A DNA stretch of 64,000 bases, taken from Streptomyces sp. 1-11 (GTDB lineage Bacteria; Actinomycetota; Actinomycetes; Streptomycetales; Streptomycetaceae). The notes under the pieces were generated by a model. The model had not been told where the DNA came from, made no database searches, and was given only the letters and a program-made list of their open reading frames with translations. The stretch lies in assembly GCF_007176755.1 (NCBI RefSeq), contig NZ_BJTV01000020.1, forward strand, positions 62,001-126,000. Direction: 5' to 3'. Below, piece by piece: positions 32,729-40,766 of this stretch. Every line of letters starts with the position of its first letter. Within the stretch, counting starts at the first letter, position 1. Position numbers and translations under genes: made by a program.

Positions 32729-34606
32729 ATGCCATCCCGTATCCCGCGCACCCTGGCCGCCGCCGCCCTGTCCACCGCTGCCCTGCTGACCTCCGGCCCG
32801 CTCCTGGCCACCCCCGCGCACGCCGCCCCGGCGGCCGCCGCCTGGGACACCGACCGCGCGGCCGCCGCGTACGCGGTGAACCCGGCCGCCGTCACCGCCT
32901 CCGGCAGCGAGAACGCCGGCACCGTCCCCGGCCGCGCCTTCGACGGCGACGGCGCCACCCGCTGGTCCAGCGACTTCGCCGACGACGCCTGGATCCGCGT
33001 GGACCTCGGCACCACCGTCCGCGTCGACCGGGTCGTCCTGGACTGGGAGGCCGCCTACGGCAAGCGCTACGTCCTGGAGGTCTCCCGGAACGGTACCGAC
33101 TGGACCCCCTTCTACACGGAGACCGACGGCACGGGCGGCTCCGTCACCGCCCACACCTACCCGCAGGAGGTCACCGGCCGCTACGTCCGCCTGCGCGGCC
33201 TGGAGCGCGCCACGCCCTACGGCTACTCCCTCTGGAACTTCCGGGTCTACGGCGGCGAACCCGCCCCCGCCTCGACGACCCGCACCAACCTCGCCCTGAA
33301 CCACCCGGCGTACTCCGACCACTACCAGCACGCGGGCAACTCGCCGGCGTTCGTCACGGACGGCGGCTGGCCGGCCGACCTCAAGGCCGACAGCACCCGC
33401 TGGTCGAGCGACTGGAACGCGGACCGCTGGGTGTCGGTGGACCTCGGCGCCCCGTCGGTGATCGACACCGTCGACCTCTACTGGGAGGCCGCGTACGCGG
33501 TCGACTACCTGCTCCAGGTCTCGGACGACAACCGCACCTGGCGCACGGTCTACGAGCCGCCGGCCGCGGACATCGCCGCACGCAGGGCGAACGTGAAGTC
33601 CCCCGCCGACGCGACGGGCCTGCACGACACGGTGAGGCTCCCCTCCCCGGTCACCGGCCGCTACGTCCGCATGCTCGGCAAGGAACGCCGCTCGTTCTAC
33701 AACCCGGCCCCCGCGACCGCCCAGTTCGGCTACTCGCTCTACGAGTTCCAGGTCTGGGGCACCGGCGGCTCCGCCTCCGCCGCCTACCCGGCGCTCCCCG
33801 CCGACCAGCCGGGCGGCTACCGCACCACCTTCTTCGACGACTTCACCGGCGCCGCCCTCGACCGCTCCAAGTGGCGCATCGTGCGCACCGGCACGGAGAT
33901 GGGCCCGGTGAACGGCGAGTCCCAGGCCTACGTCGACTCCCCGGACAACATCCAGACCCGCGACGGCAGCCTGCTCCTCAAGGCCAAGTACTGCAAGGGC
34001 TGCACGAAGGCGGGCGGCGGCACCTACGACTTCACCTCGGGCCGCATCGACACCAACACGCACTTCGACTTCACGTACGGCAAGGTCAGCGCCCGTATGA
34101 AGCTGCCGGTCGGCGACGGCTTCTGGCCCGCCTTCTGGCTGCTCGGCAGCAACGTCGACGACCCGTCCGTCTCCTGGCCGGCCTCGGGCGAGACCGACAT
34201 CATGGAGAACATCGGCTACGGCGACTGGACCAGCTCGGCCCTGCACGGCCCCGGCTACTCGGCGGACGGCAACATCGGCGCCCGCCAGACCTACCCGGGC
34301 GGCGGCACCGCGGACCAGTGGCACACCTACGCCGTGGAATGGACTCCGACGGCCATGCGCTTCTACGTCGACGACCGCCTGGTCCAGCAGACGACGCGCA
34401 ACAAGCTGGAGTCGACCCGCGGCCAGTGGGTCTACGACCACAACCAGTACGTGATCCTCAACCTCGCCCTGGGCGGTGCCTACCCGGCCGGCTGGAACAA
34501 GGTGACCAGCCCCTACTGGGGCCTGCCGCAGTCCAGCGTGGACCGGATCGCGGGCGGGGGAGTGCAGGCCGAGGTGGACTGGGTGCGGGTGGAACAGAAG
34601 GGCTGA
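32729..34606 (+). CDS. Secreted GH16 endo-beta-glucanase (laminarinase-like) with two F5/8-type C (CBM32-like) domains
   Basis: 625 residues. Signal peptide (1 to about 33, ending AHA-A) precedes two discoidin/CBM32-like modules (about 45-175 and 185-345) sharing DGDGATRWSSDF / DSTRWSSDWN and RYVRLRGLE / RYVRMLGKE. The GH16 domain (about 370-625) has ExDxxE at Glu488, Asp490, Glu493 in SGETDIMENIGYG. GH16 members with this form cut beta-1,3- or beta-1,3-1,4-glucans. It would feed oligosaccharides to the adjacent ABC importer and GH1 enzyme. Confidence 0.93.
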   Translation: MPSRIPRTLAAAALSTAALLTSGPLLATPAHAAPAAAAWDTDRAAAAYAVNPAAVTASGSENAGTVPGRAFDGDGATRWSSDFADDAWIRVDLGTTVRVDRVVLDWEAAYGKRYVLEVSRNGTDWTPFYTETDGTGGSVTAHTYPQEVTGRYVRLRGLERATPYGYSLWNFRVYGGEPAPASTTRTNLALNHPAYSDHYQHAGNSPAFVTDGGWPADLKADSTRWSSDWNADRWVSVDLGAPSVIDTVDLYWEAAYAVDYLLQVSDDNRTWRTVYEPPAADIAARRANVKSPADATGLHDTVRLPSPVTGRYVRMLGKERRSFYNPAPATAQFGYSLYEFQVWGTGGSASAAYPALPADQPGGYRTTFFDDFTGAALDRSKWRIVRTGTEMGPVNGESQAYVDSPDNIQTRDGSLLLKAKYCKGCTKAGGGTYDFTSGRIDTNTHFDFTYGKVSARMKLPVGDGFWPAFWLLGSNVDDPSVSWPASGETDIMENIGYGDWTSSALHGPGYSADGNIGARQTYPGGGTADQWHTYAVEWTPTAMRFYVDDRLVQQTTRNKLESTRGQWVYDHNQYVILNLALGGAYPAGWNKVTSPYWGLPQSSVDRIAGGGVQAEVDWVRVEQKG

Positions 34607-34628
34607 CCCCCGCGGCGGAGGCGGCGAC

Positions 34629-34680
34629 GGCCCGCTCCCGAGGGCCTCGCCGCTCGCCGTCCGGCCCTCGGGAGCGGGCC
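34629..34680 (+). terminator. Terminator of the GH16 gene
   Basis: An 18-bp perfect stem, GGCCCGCTCCCGAGGGCC (34629-34646) with its complement (34663-34680), has a 16-base loop. It starts 23 bases after the stop. Confidence 0.88.
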
Positions 34681-34715
34681 GGGGCGACGCGCTCGACGGC
34701 GGGTGGCCTTCGCCA

Positions 34716-34731
34716 CAAAATGCCCATTTTG
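34716..34731. promoter_or_regulatory. AT-rich palindrome before the L,D-transpeptidase gene
   Basis: CAAAATGCCCATTTTG is a perfect dyad with CC at its centre, 109 bases before the TTG start. GTATAAG at 34745-34751 and two GTGACCAG copies (about 34780-34798) follow. These look like promoter and regulator sites of the transpeptidase gene. Confidence 0.45.
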
Positions 34732-34839
34732 GATGGAGGAGTGCGTATAAGTGGTTCAAAGGGAGGTTGGGCACCTCATGTGACCAGTCACGTGACCAGC
34801 CCCCGAAGATTTCGAGACCAAGGGCATGGGAGAAAGCGT

Positions 34840-36141
34840 TTGATTACGGCGCGTAAACGACGGACCAAGCTGGTGGCTGCGGCCGGCGTACTCGGCGGCG
34901 TACTCGCGGTCACCGCCCTCGGCGGCACCAGCAACGCCGCGACCGGCGGCAACGGCGCCGGGGACACCACGCAGACCCAGTCCCAGGCGAGCCGGCCGGC
35001 CGCCCAGCCGACCGGGCAGGCGGCCGCCCAGCCGAGCGCCCAGCCGACCGCCAAGCCGACCGCTCAGGACGCCTCCGACGCCCGAATAAAGATCACTCCC
35101 GGTCAGGGCGCCCACAACGTCGGGACCAAGACCCCCGTCAAGGTCACCGTCAGCAACGGCAAGCTCACCAAGGTGACCATGACCGCCGTCGCGACCGGCG
35201 CCGAGATCCCGGGCACCCTGTCCGCGGACGGCACGTCCTGGAAGCCGGACGGCGGCCTGGAACGGGCCACCGTGTACCAGATCGCCGCCGAGGCCGACGA
35301 CGCCCAGGGCCGCGCGGCCACCGGCAACGCGACGATCACCACGGTCTCCCCGGCCAACGACTTCATCGGGCACGTCGGCCCGCAGAACGGCTCGACCGTC
35401 GGCGTGGGCATGCCGGTGACGGTCACCTTCGACAAGGCGGTCGCCGACAAGGCCACCGTGGAGTCCAGGATCCAGGTCAGCTCCAGCAGCGGCCAGCGGG
35501 TCGTCGGCCACTGGATGAACGACGGCCGTCTGGACTTCCGCCCCGAGACCTACTGGAAGCCCGGCTCCACCGTCACGGTCAGGCAGAACCTCCAGGGCGT
35601 CCAGAAGACGGTCACGTTCAAGATCGGCCGGAGCCAGGTCAGCACGGTCGACGCGAAGACGAAGCAGATGACCGTCGTACGTGACGGCAAGACGATCAAG
35701 ACCATCCCGATCTCGTCCGGCAGCGCCGAGCACCCGACGTACAACGGCCAGATGGTCATCTCCGAGAAGTTCCGGCACATCCGGATGAACGCCGCGAGCG
35801 TCAACCTCACGGAGAAGGACGGCAAGCCCTCGTACAACATCGCGGCCGTGCCCCACGCCATGCGCCTGACCGACTCGGGCACCTTCATCCACGGCAACTA
35901 CTGGGGTTCCGACTCGGTCTTCGGCAAGGTCAACACCAGCCACGGCTGCGTGGGCCTCAAGGACGTCAAGGGCGGCGGCGATGGCAAGCAGCCCGCCGCC
36001 TGGTTCTTCGACAACTCGATGACCGGTGACGTCGTGATCGTCAAGAACTCCCAGGACAAGGCGACGCCGGCCCCGGACAACGGCCTCAGTGACTGGAACA
36101 TGCCCTGGAGCGAGTGGGTCGCGGGCAGCACGGCCAACTGA
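34840..36141 (+). CDS. L,D-transpeptidase (YkuD) with Ig-like domains
   Basis: 433 residues from a TTG with GGGAGA six bases upstream; this gives a basic start (ITARKRRTK), a hydrophobic export segment and SNAA. A Gln/Pro/Ala linker of repeated AAQPT/AQPS units (about 50-75) leads to two Ig-like domains (about 80-260), as in mycobacterial LdtMt2. The YkuD domain has FIHGNYWGSDS and SHGCVGL with the catalytic Cys370. It makes 3-3 crosslinks in peptidoglycan outside the membrane. No lipobox Cys, so it is anchored by the N-terminal helix or secreted. Confidence 0.92.
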   Translation: MITARKRRTKLVAAAGVLGGVLAVTALGGTSNAATGGNGAGDTTQTQSQASRPAAQPTGQAAAQPSAQPTAKPTAQDASDARIKITPGQGAHNVGTKTPVKVTVSNGKLTKVTMTAVATGAEIPGTLSADGTSWKPDGGLERATVYQIAAEADDAQGRAATGNATITTVSPANDFIGHVGPQNGSTVGVGMPVTVTFDKAVADKATVESRIQVSSSSGQRVVGHWMNDGRLDFRPETYWKPGSTVTVRQNLQGVQKTVTFKIGRSQVSTVDAKTKQMTVVRDGKTIKTIPISSGSAEHPTYNGQMVISEKFRHIRMNAASVNLTEKDGKPSYNIAAVPHAMRLTDSGTFIHGNYWGSDSVFGKVNTSHGCVGLKDVKGGGDGKQPAAWFFDNSMTGDVVIVKNSQDKATPAPDNGLSDWNMPWSEWVAGSTAN

Positions 36142-36184
36142 CGCCAGGCCGTGTGACCCGCCCCTGATCGTCACCCCCCACCGC

Positions 36185-36219
36185 CAGACGGCGGCCGACC
36201 TCGTGTCGGCCGCCGTCTG
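36185..36219 (+). terminator. Terminator of the L,D-transpeptidase gene
   Basis: A 15-bp perfect stem, CAGACGGCGGCCGAC (36185-36199) with its complement (36205-36219), has a 5-base loop. Confidence 0.9.
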
Positions 36220-36374
36220 CGTCGTTCTCCCGGCCCTCCGGGTACGGCCGCGTCTGCCGGAAATCTTCACAGCCGACATGTGGCGCACAACGGACCTGAC
36301 ACGGATCTGCCCCGGCCGGGGTTGCTAATTTGACCGGGCACCGGATCGTCCGCAAGGGGGAAGGGGATCCTGTC

Positions 36375-36836
36375 ATGGCATGGGACGAGTGGGAGCAGCT
36401 AAAGGCCCAGGCGGCCGGGCGGGGGCAGACCCACATGCGGCTCAACCACGTGCCGCCGGACGACGGTGGCGGCGCGGGCTCCGGGGACCTGGTGGTGTAC
36501 CAGGACGATCTCGGCGCCGTGGGCCACGAGGCGAACATCCTCTACGACGACCTGAAGAGCCAGGCCGACATCGCCGGCACCGGCAACGGCTCGACGGCAC
36601 AGGCCGCCGCCGACCTGAAGTCGCACGGCTTCCAGACCGGCAGCGCCCTGGAGACGACCGTCGAGATGTGGACGTCCCAGGTGAAGGCCGTCCTGCAGGC
36701 CTGTGCGCACATCTCCGACCACCTGGACTACACCCGGAAGCGGCACGCGGAGGACGACGCCAAGATCGGCACCGTGCTCCGCGGCAGCGACGGCTCCGCC
36801 ACGTCCGTGTCCCAGCTCGACAAGTACTTCAAGTAG
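36375..36836 (+). CDS. Small WXG100-like helical protein
   Basis: 153 residues; AAGGGG lies ten bases before the ATG. After a polar 30-residue start it is a helical hairpin (DDLGAVGHEANILYDDLKS... VEMWTSQVKAVLQACAHISDHLDYTRKRH) with the size and helix content of ESX/type VII substrates, though the W-x-G turn itself is not clear. It is 11 bases from the large protein that follows. I infer a secreted or chaperone-like partner of that protein. No EccC or other type VII machinery gene is in the window. Confidence 0.65.
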   Translation: MAWDEWEQLKAQAAGRGQTHMRLNHVPPDDGGGAGSGDLVVYQDDLGAVGHEANILYDDLKSQADIAGTGNGSTAQAAADLKSHGFQTGSALETTVEMWTSQVKAVLQACAHISDHLDYTRKRHAEDDAKIGTVLRGSDGSATSVSQLDKYFK

Positions 36837-36847
36837 GGGGATGGCCG

Positions 36848-39157
36848 ATGGCTCTCACCTTCACGGACCTCGTCGAGGCCGACCTCGGCAAGCTCGCGAA
36901 CGCCGTCTCGGACTGGAAGAAGGCCGTCGACGGCCTGAAGAAGTCGGCGGAGAACGCTCGTACCGGGATGCAGGGCAAGTCGGACTCCGCGCGGTGGGCC
37001 GGCGTCAACGCCAAGGTGACCAGGGAGTTCGTGGCCAAGACGGCCAAGGAGATATCCGACCTCCACACCGAGGCCAACAGCGTCTACCAGGTCCTCGACG
37101 ACGGACACACCGAACTCGACGCCCTGCAGAAGCAGATGAGGACCGCAGTCCACGACGACGCCGCGAAGCTGGGCATCCGGGTCGAGGACATCGGCGGCGG
37201 CAGGGTCCGCTGCTTCTTCCCGCACGTGCGCGGCGACACCGACGAGCGCACCCAGGACGAGCTGGACAAGCGGCAGGAGCTGGAGGACCGGATCAACCGG
37301 ATCCTCGCCCACGCCGCCGAGATCGACGCCTCGGTCGCCCGCGCACTGGCCAAGAGCCACGGCGGCGACCCGTTCGACGCCGGCCACGCCAAGTACGAGT
37401 CCCTCAACGACGCCGAGGCCGAGCGCGCCGTCGAACTGGCCCGCAAGGGCGACAAGATGTCGGACGCGGAGCTGCGCGAACTCAACGAGCTCCTGCGCTT
37501 CAACTCGGCCGAGAAGGACGGGGAGTTCGCCACCGAGTTCTACCAGGGACTTGGCGGCCCGGAGAAGGCCCTCCAGTTCTACGCCGCGATGTCGATCGAC
37601 GGCACCGACGGCGACGCGACCAAGACCCGGCTCGACGCGGTACAGGACCTGCAGAAGGTCATGGGGTACACGCTCGCCAACGCCACCGACCCCGACCACA
37701 AGTACCACCTGTCCGACGACTGGGGCGCACAGTTCCGGCGCCTTGGCACCCAGCAGATCGGCTGGCAACCGGGCCAGTGGAACAAGCCGTACGGCTACCA
37801 GGTACTCGGCGGCCTCCTGCGCTACGGCGACTACGACCCCCGGTTCATCAACCCCATCGCGGAGCACATCACCCAGCTCCACAAAAAGGACCCGTACTTC
37901 TTCCTGTCCAACAAGCCTGCGGGCAGCCCGGACACGTACGGGTTCAACCCTTCCGGCAGGCTGGGCTCGGGCAACGAACCGCTCAACAGCGTCCTGGAGG
38001 CGCTCGGGCACAGCCCCGAGGCCGCGGAGAAGTTCTTCACCGGAACGCCGACCGCGTACAACGAGGACGGGACGGTGAAGAAGGGCGGTGACCCCGGCTT
38101 CGCCTCGTACCTCGACCTCTTCACCGACAAGGACTTCGAGTGGACGGTCGATACGAACGCGACGAACGTCCTGGCTGACGAGGACAAGACCAAGGCGGCC
38201 CTGACGTTCGGTCCTGAGGCCCTCGGTCACGCCCTGGAGGCGGCGACCACCGGCCGGCCGTACGACAGCGACGCCGCTGCCGCTGCGGTTCAGCACACCG
38301 ACGCGCAAGCGCAGCTCGTGAGCGACATCGTCGACAAGTTCGGAGGCGACCCGGAACTCATCCGCCACAACGAGAACGGGGATCTGGACGGAGAGGAGAC
38401 AGGTCCGCTGTACGGGCTGCGTGGAAGCCTCGGCGACATCACCGCCGAGTACATGGGCGACTTCCAGCGAGCCATGTACGACGAGGACCCCAGCAGCGAT
38501 CTCTTCCCGTCGTTCGGCGCCTCGGCCGATCTCAACGCGAACAACGTCGCCCGCTTCCTGGGTGAGGTGGGTCAGGACCCCGACGCCTATTCCGCCATCA
38601 CCACCGCACAGCAGACCTACACGACCGACGTCGTGGACCACGTCATCAACGATCCCACCCACTCGACGGCGTCGCTGGACGGGCGTGTGGGTGCGGCCGT
38701 CGCCCCCGGTTCGGCGATCGCAGGCATCATGAGCGACGCCCGGGCTCATGCGATCTACCAGTACCACACTGCTTCCGACACGGAATTCAACGAGGCTGCG
38801 GCCGAGAAACAGAAGTGGGTGAACCGCATCCTGGGCATGGGCCTGGAGAAGGTCGGTGAGCGCGTCCCCATCGCCGGCGCCCCTCTCGAATGGGCCTCGG
38901 AGGACATCCAGGAATCCATCATGAAGAGCATCGAGCAGGACACTTCGACCGAGGCTGAGGCACAGGCCGGCTCGGATTACGGCAACGGTCGTGCGGCAGC
39001 TCTGGACTCCGCCCGGTCCGCCGTCGATCACGCTCTGCTGAACAACAACACCATCGACCCCGACACCGCCGACGATCTCAAAAGAGCCGCGCGCACATCG
39101 GCGGGTCTCAGCCACTCCGACGGCGCGCAGTGGAAATCGGAGAGTAGCAAGCATTGA
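36848..39157 (+). CDS. Large WXG-like N-terminal protein (DUF6571-like), function unknown
   Basis: 769 residues. The first 130 residues are a helical hairpin (LVEADLGKLANAVSDWKKAVDGLKK... SVYQVLDDGHTELDAL) as in LXG/WXG effectors. The middle is Asp/Ala-rich with conserved-looking FINPIAEHITQLHKKDP and FTGTPTAYNEDG segments, resembling the streptomycete DUF6571 proteins from memory. I see no nuclease, lipase or peptidase motif, and no signal peptide. It overlaps the next lipoprotein gene (TTGA). A type VII exported product is the best guess. The DNA has slightly lower GC toward its 3' end than its neighbours. Confidence 0.65.
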   Translation: MALTFTDLVEADLGKLANAVSDWKKAVDGLKKSAENARTGMQGKSDSARWAGVNAKVTREFVAKTAKEISDLHTEANSVYQVLDDGHTELDALQKQMRTAVHDDAAKLGIRVEDIGGGRVRCFFPHVRGDTDERTQDELDKRQELEDRINRILAHAAEIDASVARALAKSHGGDPFDAGHAKYESLNDAEAERAVELARKGDKMSDAELRELNELLRFNSAEKDGEFATEFYQGLGGPEKALQFYAAMSIDGTDGDATKTRLDAVQDLQKVMGYTLANATDPDHKYHLSDDWGAQFRRLGTQQIGWQPGQWNKPYGYQVLGGLLRYGDYDPRFINPIAEHITQLHKKDPYFFLSNKPAGSPDTYGFNPSGRLGSGNEPLNSVLEALGHSPEAAEKFFTGTPTAYNEDGTVKKGGDPGFASYLDLFTDKDFEWTVDTNATNVLADEDKTKAALTFGPEALGHALEAATTGRPYDSDAAAAAVQHTDAQAQLVSDIVDKFGGDPELIRHNENGDLDGEETGPLYGLRGSLGDITAEYMGDFQRAMYDEDPSSDLFPSFGASADLNANNVARFLGEVGQDPDAYSAITTAQQTYTTDVVDHVINDPTHSTASLDGRVGAAVAPGSAIAGIMSDARAHAIYQYHTASDTEFNEAAAEKQKWVNRILGMGLEKVGERVPIAGAPLEWASEDIQESIMKSIEQDTSTEAEAQAGSDYGNGRAAALDSARSAVDHALLNNNTIDPDTADDLKRAARTSAGLSHSDGAQWKSESSKH

Positions 39158-39693
39158 GATCCTCGTCGCATGTCAGATTCGGCATCCTGCTCCTCGTCGC
39201 CGCGGTGACGGTGGTCGGCTGTTCTTCGGAGACGCCCGGGCAGGAGTTCACCGTTCCGAAGGCCCTCTGCGGGGTATCCGTACCGGCCGGTGCGCTGGCA
39301 CAGCTCCTGCCTGAATCAGGTGAGCGGCTCACTGTGGAGCGTCGTGGAAGCCTCGACGACGGCTCCGCCTTGTGCGGTGTCAAGGTCGACGAGGACACGG
39401 TGCTGCAAGTGAGCGGAGAACGTGTCAACGCCGGTGACTCGGCGCGGCACATCCTGCGCAGCCGCCTCTTGGTCCAGGAACAGAAGTCCGCGAACGGCAA
39501 CTCGATCGCCTATGTCGATCAGGCGGCCGTGTCCGTGATCCAGTGCCGTGGCGCCGATGTCGAGGAGGAGGACGTCAGCACCTTCGTCAAGGTGCTGAGG
39601 CCCGCTCGCCCGAACGAGTCGGCGATGAAGGAGCTGATCCAGGGATACACGGCATCGCTGAAGAAGCAGCAAGTGTGCAAGCGGGCTTCGTGA
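39154..39693 (+). CDS. Lipoprotein of unknown function
   Basis: 179 residues from a TTG overlapping the stop of the previous gene. Signal peptide with lipobox VVGC (Cys23). The mature part has paired Cys residues (ALCGV, SALCGV, VIQCRG, QQVC) and a compact alpha/beta look, similar in style to DUF3558-type lipoproteins. Third gene of a translation-coupled operon with the WXG-like proteins, so it may be a surface partner or immunity-like factor. Not recognised further. Confidence 0.7.
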   Translation: MRSSSHVRFGILLLVAAVTVVGCSSETPGQEFTVPKALCGVSVPAGALAQLLPESGERLTVERRGSLDDGSALCGVKVDEDTVLQVSGERVNAGDSARHILRSRLLVQEQKSANGNSIAYVDQAAVSVIQCRGADVEEEDVSTFVKVLRPARPNESAMKELIQGYTASLKKQQVCKRAS

Positions 39694-40337
39694 ACAGCGA
39701 CCACGGCGGCCGGGCGGGAGGTCCGGGAAAACGGGGCAGCCGGTTCGGACCCTGGCCGACTGCGGCGGCCGTCGGAGTGCTCGCCGTGGTCTGTGTAGCG
39801 GCGTGGCAGGTGTGGCCGTCCGAGAAGCCCGGTGTCGCAGTGCCGGCGCGCGTCTGCGACGACGCGCTTCCCGGCGCCGACGTCGCGGCTCTGCTGCCGG
39901 ACAAGGGGAAGCAGTTCACGCAGTGGCACAGCGGTGTCCTCAACCCGGAGCATCCGTACGCCCGGAAGGCGCCCGGTACCTGCAAGGTGTACGGCGGCGG
40001 CGAGGCCGTGCGGATCGAGCACAGCCTCTACGCCAAAGCGGACTACACCATGAAGGACGTGGCCCGCGACGCGAGTGCGCCGGGCGCCACCCGGATCACG
40101 CTTGGGGCGGCGGAGGGATTCCACAAGGGTGACACCACCTCCCTCTTCGCCGACTGCTCCGCCGGGCAGGACAAGGCCGTGGTGGAGGTCGACGTCACGT
40201 ACCGGAATACCTCCGACCCGGCGGTGATCCGGAAGACGGCCTCGCTCGCCGCCGACACCCTGCGGCTGGAGGCCCGGAAACTGTGGGACTGCGCCGGCGC
40301 GGACAGCCTGCCGGCCGGGGCGCCGCAGGTCGGCTGA
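39690..40337 (+). CDS. Membrane-anchored protein, paralogue-like partner of the preceding lipoprotein
   Basis: 215 residues from a GTG overlapping the previous stop (GTGA). One N-terminal membrane helix (about 22-42: TAAAVGVLAVVCVAAWQVW) and an outside domain. It shares layout with the lipoprotein before it: PARVCDDALPGADVAALLPDKG here against PKALCGVSVPAGALAQLLPESG there, then a mid Cys (GTCKVYGG) and a late DCSAGQ. The two look like diverged duplicates. Role unknown; last gene of the four-gene operon. Confidence 0.68.
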   Translation: MNSDHGGRAGGPGKRGSRFGPWPTAAAVGVLAVVCVAAWQVWPSEKPGVAVPARVCDDALPGADVAALLPDKGKQFTQWHSGVLNPEHPYARKAPGTCKVYGGGEAVRIEHSLYAKADYTMKDVARDASAPGATRITLGAAEGFHKGDTTSLFADCSAGQDKAVVEVDVTYRNTSDPAVIRKTASLAADTLRLEARKLWDCAGADSLPAGAPQVG

Positions 40338-40523
40338 GCGGTGATGCCGGAAGGCAGGGCATCGTGTCCTACGCCTTGCCCGAGCTCCTCGCCGGGGACC
40401 GGCCGGGTCCGCGGGCGCCCCCGCATACCGGGTCCGATGCTGGTCCGCGGGCACCCCCGGGCATCGGGTCTGATCCTCTGACCTGGGTCTTCGATGGCCG
40501 GAGTATCGGACGTGCGCGAGATG

Positions 40524-40551
40524 TTGACACCCGTCGGTGGCTTCCTATCAT
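40524..40551 (+). promoter_or_regulatory. Sigma-70-like promoter of the arabinofuranosidase gene
   Basis: TTGACA (40524-40529) and TATCAT (40546-40551) are 16 bp apart, a near-consensus HrdB-type promoter. It predicts a 5' leader of about 200 bases. The rest of the 419-bp spacer from 40338 shows only a pair of GGTCCGCGGGC-like repeats around 40405 and 40440. Confidence 0.7.
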
Positions 40552-40676
40552 CAACGCTTGTCCGTCACTGCGATCAGTGTTCGAAATACCGACAATCTGT
40601 TTCTTGATCGCCGCATCGGCGGTTCCGGGCGCCCGAAGGATTCCCATCCTGTCCGACACGCAGAAGGAAAGGTGAC

Positions 40677-40766
40677 ATGTACATGCCTATTACGGGATCG
40701 CCCGGGCTCTCGGCGGTGGAACGCCGCCGAGTCCCCCAGTCCCCAGGAGATGAACCATGTCCGTGA
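40677..40766 (+). CDS. Candidate 29-residue upstream reading frame
   Basis: ATG four bases after GAAGGAAAGG; the peptide is MYMPITGSPGLSAVERRRVP followed by QSPGDEPCP. Its stop lies ten bases inside the arabinofuranosidase gene, so translation would be coupled. An 8-bp hairpin (CTCGGCGG at 40709-40716, CCGCCGAG at 40724-40731) lies within it. It could be chance; no homologue is recognised. Confidence 0.35.
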   Translation: MYMPITGSPGLSAVERRRVPQSPGDEPCP

